Source: Candidatus Treponema excrementipullorum (GTDB lineage Bacteria; Spirochaetota; Spirochaetia; Treponematales; Treponemataceae). From it: 12,069 nucleotides of DNA. Made by a program: the position numbers and the translations under genes. Under the pieces are notes generated by a model. It worked only from the letters and a program-made list of their open reading frames with translations, did no database searches and was not told the origin of the DNA. Location: positions 1 through 12,069 of the forward strand of contig JAHLFV010000125.1 of the NCBI GenBank assembly GCA_018883625.1. Direction: 5' to 3'. Within the stretch, counting starts at the first letter, position 1; the number at the start of each line of letters is the position of its first letter. Of the stretch, positions 1 through 5,134 are shown in pieces.

Positions 1-1
1 T

Positions 2-1462
2 ACAGCCATGTGTCATTTGCAGGACGAATTGAGAGCAAAAGCCGGAAAAGAAAAACTTCCTCTGTGTCCTTCTTCTGTTGTATTGGAAAACAAGGATGCC
101 ATATTGGCAGAGGCTATGCCTAAAATGGAAGAAGCATGTTTTGTTAAGGGAAAACAACTGAGACACGATGCCATTGCTGCAGTAAAAGAAGAAGTAGCCG
201 CAAAATATGCTGAGCAGTTGGAAGACGAAATGCAGAAAAAACTCTTCAACGGTTTGTTTGAAGATATGGAATACAACATTCTGAGAAAGAGCATTTTGGA
301 AAGAGGTATTCGTGTTGACGGTCGTGGTACCGAAGATATCCGTCCTATTACTTGCGAAATCAATGTACTTCCCCGTCCTCATGGATCTGCTATTTTTACC
401 CGAGGTGAAACTCAGTCCTTGGCAGTTGCCACTTTAGGTACAGTCTTAGATGAACAGGTTTACGACGATATTGATGGTGACAGAAGAGAGCATTTTATCC
501 TGCACTATAACTTCCCTCCGTATTCTGTAGGTGAGGTCGGTCGCATGGGTACCGGTCGCCGGGAAATCGGTCACGGTAACTTGGCTCGTCGGTCTTTGGA
601 ACCCATGGTTCCTTCCCGGGATGAATTCCCCTATACTGTTCGTGTTGTATCTGAAATTATGGAATCCAACGGTTCTTCTTCCATGGCTTCCGTTTGTGGC
701 GGTACCTTGTGTATGTTGGCTGCCGGTGTTCCCATGAAAAAGCCTGTTGCCGGTATTGCTATGGGCTTGATTACAGAAGGAGACAGCTACGAAAAGTATG
801 CAATCCTTTCCGATATCTTGGGTGAAGAAGATCACTTGGGAGACATGGACTTTAAGGTAGCCGGTACAGAAGATGGTATAACCGGTTTCCAGATGGACAT
901 CAAAATTGCCGGTGTAACAACAGAGATTATGGAAAAAGCCTTAGCACAGGCAAAACGCGGTCGTCTCCACATTTTGGGCATAATGAAAGAGACTATCAGT
1001 GCTCCTGCACCGAAAGTAAGTGAATATGCACCGAAAATCGAAACTATGAAAATCGATGTGGATAAAATCGGAGCCCTTATCGGTCCCGGCGGTAAAACAA
1101 TAAAGGGTATTTCTGCCACTTATGGTGTTACCGTTAACACGGAAGATGACGGTACCGTAACAATTTACGGTAAAACCGGCAAAGCTACCGATGACGCAAA
1201 AGCTGCCATTAAGGCTATTGTAGAAGATCCCGAAGTAGGTACCATCTATCAGGGAACTGTAAAGCGCATTATGGATTTTGGTGCTTTTGTGGAGATTTTA
1301 CCCGGAAAAGAAGGTTTGTGCCATATTTCAAAGCTTTCAAGAAAACGGGTTGAAAAGGTTACCGATGTATTGAAAGAAGGTCAGCAGATTCCCGTTAAAC
1401 TGATTGAGGTAGACAAAATGGGACGTTTGAATCTTTCTTACATCGATGCTATTGAGGAGTAA
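2..1462 (+). CDS. pnp: Polynucleotide phosphorylase, 3' part (5' end outside window)
   Basis: PNPase is a trimeric exoribonuclease that degrades RNA 3' to 5' with phosphate, releasing nucleoside diphosphates. The frame is open from base 2, so the Met codon at 8 is internal; comparison with the E. coli enzyme suggests about 210 residues are missing. Counting from that Met, the visible parts are: the helical linker (about 1-95); the second RNase PH core (about 100-320) with RVDGR, LPRPHGSAIFTRGE, the phosphate-binding SNGSSSMAS (220-228) and the catalytic aspartates of EDHLGDMDF (D275 and D281, matching E. coli D486 and D492); a KH domain with the GPGG loop (359-362); and a C-terminal S1 domain (about 410-478, GTVKRIMDFGAFVE). 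Active-site residues are intact. The stop lies 11 bases before the M16 peptidase gene, so the two are probably co-transcribed. Confidence 0.98.
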   Translation, partial: TAMCHLQDELRAKAGKEKLPLCPSSVVLENKDAILAEAMPKMEEACFVKGKQLRHDAIAAVKEEVAAKYAEQLEDEMQKKLFNGLFEDMEYNILRKSILERGIRVDGRGTEDIRPITCEINVLPRPHGSAIFTRGETQSLAVATLGTVLDEQVYDDIDGDRREHFILHYNFPPYSVGEVGRMGTGRREIGHGNLARRSLEPMVPSRDEFPYTVRVVSEIMESNGSSSMASVCGGTLCMLAAGVPMKKPVAGIAMGLITEGDSYEKYAILSDILGEEDHLGDMDFKVAGTEDGITGFQMDIKIAGVTTEIMEKALAQAKRGRLHILGIMKETISAPAPKVSEYAPKIETMKIDVDKIGALIGPGGKTIKGISATYGVTVNTEDDGTVTIYGKTGKATDDAKAAIKAIVEDPEVGTIYQGTVKRIMDFGAFVEILPGKEGLCHISKLSRKRVEKVTDVLKEGQQIPVKLIEVDKMGRLNLSYIDAIEE

Positions 1463-1473
1463 AAAACAGTAGG

Positions 1474-2787
1474 ATGTCTGTACAGACACAGATTTTATCC
1501 AACAATGTGACTCTTATAACAGAGCCGGTTGCGGGTGTGAAAACAGCCGCAGTCGGCTTTTGGTTTCGTACAGGCTCCCGCTTTGAGCCTGAAAACATGC
1601 GGGGAATCAGTCACTTTGTAGAGCACATGCTTTTTAAGGGAACAAGTACCCGTTCCGCTTTTGACATTGCAGCTTCCTTTGACAGAATTGGCGGTTATAT
1701 CAATGCGTATACCGATAGGGAGAATCTCTGCATTCACTGTGTGGTTCCCGCTGATTACGTAACTGATGCAGTCAAAATCATTACGGATATGACTTCTTCT
1801 TCTCTTTTTGACAGTAAAGAGGTTGAGCGGGAGCGCAGTGTAATAAAAAACGAAATTATTGCTTCTTTGGAAGATTCCGAAGAGGTGGCTTTAGATGCTG
1901 CCAGTGCTGCGGTGTGGCCGAACCATCCTGTATCAGTGCCTATTGCAGGTACTGTGGAAGATGTTGAAGGTTTGAGCCGGGAAGATTTATATTCATGGTA
2001 TACCGACTATATCAAAAACGGTGCTACCGTAGTGTGTGTAGCGGGCTGTTTTGAGAAGGAGTGTCTTGAAAGTGTGCTGGAAACTTTACCAAACCGTAGT
2101 AGTGCGGATTGGTCTAGCATACATGGCCTTGCACCCCAGTGGACGTCCGGGTTGCGGTTTCAGGATGCGCCTTTTAATCAAATGCAATTATTTATGCAGT
2201 TCCCCTTGGAGCCCCATATTTCTGAAAAGGATTATTATACTTGGGCTATAGTAAATGCTTTGGTAGGAGACACTATGAGTTCCCGACTGTTTCAAAAATT
2301 GCGGGAAGAAGGCGGATATAGTTACAATGTATACAGTTTTCCTACCTATTACACTGATGCCGCCTGTTGGTGTGCTTACGCCACCGCTTCAAAAAAAGAT
2401 ACAGCGGGGGTGGTTAAAACCATGTACCGGGAATTGGAGAAATTAAAACAGGACAGTTTTTCCGAAGAAGAACAAAATGCCGCCTGTGAACATATTTGTG
2501 GTGAAGAAATTATTTCATCAGAAGACATGGAATACCGAGTCAAACGGCTTTTCAGAAATTACAGTTTCGGATTTTCTCAAAAAAGTACGGAAGAAATATT
2601 GTCTTTAATTCGGAGTATTTCAAAAAAAGAAATAGAGAAGACTATCCAAACCCTTTTGGATTTTGATAATGCTTCTCTATTCGTGTATGGTTCCAATCCT
2701 TCAAAGACATTAAAGGATAAAATAGAAAAAATTCAAACCGGAATTAAGATACGCAAACCCCTGAAAAAGGAACAAAATCAGTGTTAA
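1474..2787 (+). CDS. M16 family zinc metallopeptidase (processing-peptidase-like)
   Basis: This is a 437-residue protein of the pitrilysin/mitochondrial processing peptidase family. The inverted zinc motif HFVEH is at 47-51 and the third zinc ligand is E127 in RSVIKNE, giving the HxxEH plus about 75 residues plus E spacing of active M16 enzymes. The C-terminal half carries the usual SSRLFQKLREEGGYSY segment (269-284). No signal peptide or membrane segment is visible, so it is probably cytoplasmic. The length is normal for the single-chain bacterial group that functions as dimers. The ATG at 1474 gives a canonical N-terminus; a GAGGAG at 1454-1459, at the end of pnp, is the best ribosome site, though its spacing is long. 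A pnp-M16 pairing is also known in Firmicutes. The substrate cannot be read from sequence. The last 44 bases overlap the oppositely oriented small gene. Confidence 0.93.
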   Translation: MSVQTQILSNNVTLITEPVAGVKTAAVGFWFRTGSRFEPENMRGISHFVEHMLFKGTSTRSAFDIAASFDRIGGYINAYTDRENLCIHCVVPADYVTDAVKIITDMTSSSLFDSKEVERERSVIKNEIIASLEDSEEVALDAASAAVWPNHPVSVPIAGTVEDVEGLSREDLYSWYTDYIKNGATVVCVAGCFEKECLESVLETLPNRSSADWSSIHGLAPQWTSGLRFQDAPFNQMQLFMQFPLEPHISEKDYYTWAIVNALVGDTMSSRLFQKLREEGGYSYNVYSFPTYYTDAACWCAYATASKKDTAGVVKTMYRELEKLKQDSFSEEEQNAACEHICGEEIISSEDMEYRVKRLFRNYSFGFSQKSTEEILSLIRSISKKEIEKTIQTLLDFDNASLFVYGSNPSKTLKDKIEKIQTGIKIRKPLKKEQNQC

Positions 2788-2992
2788 ATTGATAGTCCCG
2801 TTGCAGTTGTTGATTTAAAGCTTTAACCACTGCCAAAGGGAGTTCTGTACATTTTGCTATGAATTCAAACGGTACACATTCCCGAAGAAGATTTTCTGCA
2901 ATATGTAAAGCCCGATCGTTAGCCCCTTTTTCGGCAGCTTCCATTATTTGTGTGTTTGTAATAACCATATCCCCTGTAGTATCAGAAAACAT
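2744..2992 (-). CDS. Small protein resembling the C-terminal tail of Rpn/PD-(D/E)XK transposase-family nucleases
   Basis: This is an 82-residue hypothetical protein. Residues 28-58 (ALHIAENLL, then FEFIAKCTELPLAVVKAL) resemble the helical segment found at the C-terminus of Rpn/PD-(D/E)XK transposase-family nucleases, where a pattern like ARNLL-G-EFIAKVTGL-EEI is common. No nuclease core is present and no nuclease remnant is seen upstream. A strong Shine-Dalgarno (AAAGGGGG on the minus strand, 2997-3004) lies 4 bases before the ATG, and a perfect TATAAT lies about 34 bases upstream of it, which argues for a real gene. Its last 14 codons are antisense to the end of the M16 peptidase gene. The function is unknown: it could be a stand-alone regulator or helix-turn-helix-like module, or a remnant. 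The similarity is recalled from family patterns, not searched. Confidence 0.65.
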   Translation of the reverse strand: MFSDTTGDMVITNTQIMEAAEKGANDRALHIAENLLRECVPFEFIAKCTELPLAVVKALNQQLQRDYQFNTDFVPFSGVCVS

Positions 2993-3025
2993 TGTATCCC
3001 CCTTTGTATTGGTGATTTAAGATAT

Positions 3026-3031
3026 ATTATA
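3026..3031 (-). promoter_or_regulatory. Candidate -10 box for the small Rpn-tail gene
   Basis: The minus strand reads TATAAT, a perfect sigma-70 -10 hexamer, about 34 bases upstream of the ATG at 2992. No convincing -35 hexamer lies 16-18 bases further upstream. An imperfect dyad (AACAG at 3042-3046 and CTGTT at 3057-3061) covers that stretch and could be an operator, but this is speculative. Confidence 0.35.
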
Positions 3032-3127
3032 CTTTAACAACAACAGGAAGGGATTTCTGTTACTGTAAAAACTTTTATATAACAAATGTTTATATGTAAT
3101 AATTGTGTAGAGTACATTTTTGCGGTG

Positions 3128-3156
3128 TTGTTCATTCCTTAAAGCTATGGTATTAT
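3128..3156 (+). promoter_or_regulatory. Candidate sigma-70 promoter of aroC
   Basis: TTGTTC (3128-3133), a 17-base spacer and TATTAT (3151-3156) fit a sigma-70 promoter, with a start expected near 3163. The resulting leader of about 23 bases contains GGAGG (3175-3179), 6 bases before the aroC ATG. Nothing in the leader suggests attenuation or a riboswitch. Confidence 0.5.
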
Positions 3157-3185
3157 TCACGGGAGTTTTTATGTGGAGGTAGGCT

Positions 3186-4283
3186 ATGGCCGGTAATTCT
3201 TTTGGTGCCTTATTTAAAATTACTACGTTTGGAGAAAGTCATGGTGCTGCCTTGGGAGTGGTAATAGACGGATGTCCTGCCGGTGTACCTATTTTACGGG
3301 ATAATATACAGGCAGCCCTAAATCGCCGCCGCCCCGGTATTCAAGATGGTGTTTTAAATGTTGCTGTTACTGCCCGTTCCGAACCGGATACAGTGGAAAT
3401 TCTCAGCGGTGTATTTGAAGATAAGTCTACAGGAACGCCCATAGCTCTTGTAATAAGAAATACTTCTCAAAACTCAAAAGATTACGGGAATTTACAATAT
3501 GTTTTTCGTCCCGGTCACGGTGATTTTACGTATCAACAAAAGTACGGTGTACGGGATTACCGGGGCGGCGGCCGAGCTTCCGGCAGAGAGACTGCAGCCC
3601 GGGTAGCAGCGGGAGCTGTAGCTCAAAGTGTACTGAAGCATTTCTTAGGGAATGATATATCGGTGGTTGCATATACAAAGCGTGCTGCAGGGATAAGTGG
3701 TAATTCCGTAGATTTTTCCGTAATAGAAAAAAACTCTCTTCGGGCTGCGGACTTGGAGGCTGCAGCATTGATGGAACGTGAAGTGCAGCGGTTACGGCAG
3801 GATGGGGACAGTGCCGGCGGAGTAGTGGAGTGTTGTGTCTCCGGTGTTCCGGCAGGTTTAGGAGAGCCCGTTTTTGATAAACTGGATGCTGTATTGGCTC
3901 AGGCACTTTTGTCCATTGGAGCTGTTAAAGGTATTGAGTTTGGTTTGGGCTTTGACTTTGCGGACAAAACAGGTAGTACTGCCAATGACGAAATGTATGT
4001 CAGAGAAAATCAGGCAGATTTTAAGACAAACAATGCCGGTGGTATTTTAGCCGGTATTTCTACAGGGAATGATATTGTTTTCAGAATCGCCGTAAAGCCT
4101 GTTCCCAGTATTTACAAGAAACAAAAAACTGTGGCATACAACGAAAACGGTTTTGAGGATACAGATTTGGAAATAGAAGGTCGTCACGATGTGTGTCTGT
4201 GTCCCAGAATTGTGCCGGTGGTAGAAGCTATGACCTGGCTTGTTTTAACGGATATGTACTTACGGCAGAAAAGCATAAAATAA
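3186..4283 (+). CDS. aroC: Chorismate synthase
   Basis: Chorismate synthase (EC 4.2.3.5) converts 5-enolpyruvylshikimate 3-phosphate to chorismate, the last step of the common aromatic pathway, using reduced FMN as a catalytic cofactor. At 365 residues it is full length for the family. The signatures are in order: FGESHG (15-20, with H19), NRRRPG (46-51), RPGHGDFTY (108-116, with H111), DYRGGGRASGRETAARVAAG (124-143), GGILAGISTG (285-294) and RHDVCLCPRIVPVVEAM (333-349, with D335). These include the conserved histidines and aspartate linked to catalysis. The ATG at 3186 follows a clear GGAGG. The gene is a single transcription unit with no other shikimate gene beside it, converging on hsp20 at a shared terminator. 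Its presence implies that this organism makes chorismate, or at least finishes its synthesis. Confidence 0.98.
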   Translation: MAGNSFGALFKITTFGESHGAALGVVIDGCPAGVPILRDNIQAALNRRRPGIQDGVLNVAVTARSEPDTVEILSGVFEDKSTGTPIALVIRNTSQNSKDYGNLQYVFRPGHGDFTYQQKYGVRDYRGGGRASGRETAARVAAGAVAQSVLKHFLGNDISVVAYTKRAAGISGNSVDFSVIEKNSLRAADLEAAALMEREVQRLRQDGDSAGGVVECCVSGVPAGLGEPVFDKLDAVLAQALLSIGAVKGIEFGLGFDFADKTGSTANDEMYVRENQADFKTNNAGGILAGISTGNDIVFRIAVKPVPSIYKKQKTVAYNENGFEDTDLEIEGRHDVCLCPRIVPVVEAMTWLVLTDMYLRQKSIK

Positions 4284-4324
4284 AAAAGGCTGTCCGTTAG
4301 GGGAAAACTCCTTGGACAGCCTTT
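4277..4324. terminator. Hairpin terminator between convergent aroC and hsp20
   Basis: An 11-bp perfect stem (AAAGGCTGTCC at 4285-4295 with GGACAGCCTTT at 4314-4324) is topped by an inner stem (AGGGG with CTCCT, one G-U pair) closing an AAAA loop. On the minus strand the stem is followed by TTTTTTATTTT, a good U-tract for ending the hsp20 message. On the plus strand only TTTAT follows, so termination of aroC should be weaker. Confidence 0.88.
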
Positions 4325-4343
4325 ATAGGCAAGATTTACTTGT

Positions 4344-4778
4344 TTAGTTTACCTTGATGGAAATCTGTTTGCTTTCAGGTTCCGGTCTGCGGGGAATATC
4401 TACGGTTAAAACGCCGTTTTTGAATTCTGCGGTTACCTTTTCGGCATCGATGTCCTGGGGTAAAGTGAACTTTCGTGAGAAAGAACAGATTTTTCTTTCG
4501 CGAATCAACCATTCACCTTCCTGCTTTTCTTCTTTCTTCTCCTCTTTTTTTGAAGAGATAGACAACACTTTGTCTTTCAGACTAAGTTCAACATCTTTTT
4601 CTGTGAATCCGGGCAAATCCATATCCAAGATATAGGCGTTAGGTGTTTCCCGAATATCTACACGGGGGGTAAATGTATGTCGTTCATTTTCTGAAGGCAT
4701 CAAATTGGCAAAATTTCTGTCGATTACGTCGAACAAGTCTGATGTGAAACGTGGATTATAAAAAGCTAAAGAATTCAT
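4344..4778 (-). CDS. hsp20: Hsp20/alpha-crystallin family small heat-shock protein
   Basis: Small heat-shock proteins are ATP-independent cytoplasmic holdases that bind unfolding proteins and pass them to DnaK or ClpB. At 144 residues this one has typical length. A short N-terminal arm (1-35) precedes the alpha-crystallin domain (about 36-130), with DIRETPNAYILDMDLPGF at its start and the family hallmark NGVLTVDIPR at 121-130. The C-terminal ISI at 139-141 fits the I-x-I motif that docks neighbouring dimers in the oligomer. A charged Lys/Glu-rich loop spans about 77-88. GGAGG (4786-4790) lies 7 bases before the ATG. It is transcribed alone, from a sigma-54 promoter (4832-4849), and ends at the hairpin shared with aroC. 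No CIRCE element or sigma-32-like promoter was seen upstream, so control appears to differ from the usual heat-shock routes. Confidence 0.96.
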   Translation of the reverse strand: MNSLAFYNPRFTSDLFDVIDRNFANLMPSENERHTFTPRVDIRETPNAYILDMDLPGFTEKDVELSLKDKVLSISSKKEEKKEEKQEGEWLIRERKICSFSRKFTLPQDIDAEKVTAEFKNGVLTVDIPRRPEPESKQISIKVN

Positions 4779-4807
4779 ATTAAAACCTCCAATATATTTT
4801 ATAGCTT

Positions 4808-4823
4808 TGTAAGAAAGCTTACA
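4808..4823 (-). promoter_or_regulatory. Perfect 6-bp hairpin at the predicted 5' end of hsp20 mRNA
   Basis: The minus strand reads TGTAAG-CTTT-CTTACA, a perfect inverted repeat with a 4-base loop. The sigma-54 start is expected near 4822, so the transcript would begin within the outer part of this stem. An alternative pairing, AGCTTT with AAAGCT, overlaps it. The structure may protect the 5' end from RNase attack or act as a temperature-sensitive element. It leaves GGAGG (4786-4790) unpaired, so it does not itself hide the ribosome site. Confidence 0.5.
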
Positions 4824-4831
4824 CTTTATAT

Positions 4832-4849
4832 AAGCAAGTACCGTGCCAA
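4832..4849 (-). promoter_or_regulatory. Sigma-54 (RpoN) promoter of hsp20
   Basis: The minus strand reads TTGGCACGGTACTTGCTT, matching the -24/-12 consensus TGGCACG-N4-TTGC(A/T) at essentially every conserved position, with GG and GC separated by exactly 10 bases. Transcription should start about 12 bases past the GC, near 4822, leaving a leader of about 44 bases to the hsp20 ATG. Such promoters are inactive without an AAA+ enhancer-binding protein, so hsp20 should be switched on by a specific signal. No sigma-70 pair with proper spacing overlaps this site. Confidence 0.88.
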
Positions 4850-5044
4850 CTTTTTTATAAAATATACGTTTTATTTTATTTTATTGTAATATAGAAAATT
4901 AAGATTTTATATAACTTTAAAAATAGTTAATGTTATCTGATTGCTGTAAAAAATCACACAAAAAAAGGAATAAAACGGGTAAAAATATGGTTTTTAAGGG
5001 CACATAATCACCTCTTTTAGATAAAAAAATCCTACTAAAAAGGT
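4850..5044. other. AT-rich spacer upstream of the sigma-54 promoter; candidate enhancer region
   Basis: No gene is visible here. The stretch is very AT-rich with many A- and T-runs, as expected for bendable DNA between an enhancer and a sigma-54 promoter. Two weak dyads are present. One is TAACT at 4912-4916 with AGTTA at 4925-4929, about 90-107 bases before the predicted start. The other is a longer imperfect one, ACCTCTTTTAG at 5010-5020 with CTAAAAAGGT at 5035-5044. Either could bind an activator, but in such AT-rich DNA both could arise by chance. Confidence 0.3.
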
Positions 5045-5080
5045 AAAAACAAAAAAAGTGAGTCAAAAAGACTCACTTTT
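5045..5080 (-). terminator. Intrinsic terminator of the M23/zinc-ribbon/NodB-like operon
   Basis: Read on the minus strand, an 11-bp perfect stem (AAAAGTGAGTC with GACTCACTTTT, 5054-5080) with an all-T 5-base loop is followed by a long U-tract (TTTTTTTGTTTTT). It starts about 54 bases after the stop codon at 5135 and separates this operon from hsp20. Confidence 0.92.
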
Positions 5081-5134
5081 ATGTATCTTTATGTCCAAAA
5101 GGGGTAATATCTTCCCCAAAACAGCAAGAATTAA

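Noticed and set aside
8..10. ATG as the start of the first gene
   Set aside because: The frame is open upstream, and the product begins in the middle of PNPase with about 210 residues missing, so this Met is internal.
2815..2826. Perfect palindrome TTAAAGCTTTAA after the M16 gene, considered as a terminator
   Set aside because: It has no loop and no GC-rich stem or T-tract, and it falls inside the coding sequence of the small minus-strand gene.
3526..3906. 126-codon minus-strand frame inside aroC
   Set aside because: It lies wholly antisense to a well-conserved gene and its product has a composition (many Pro, His, Leu) typical of a shadow frame.
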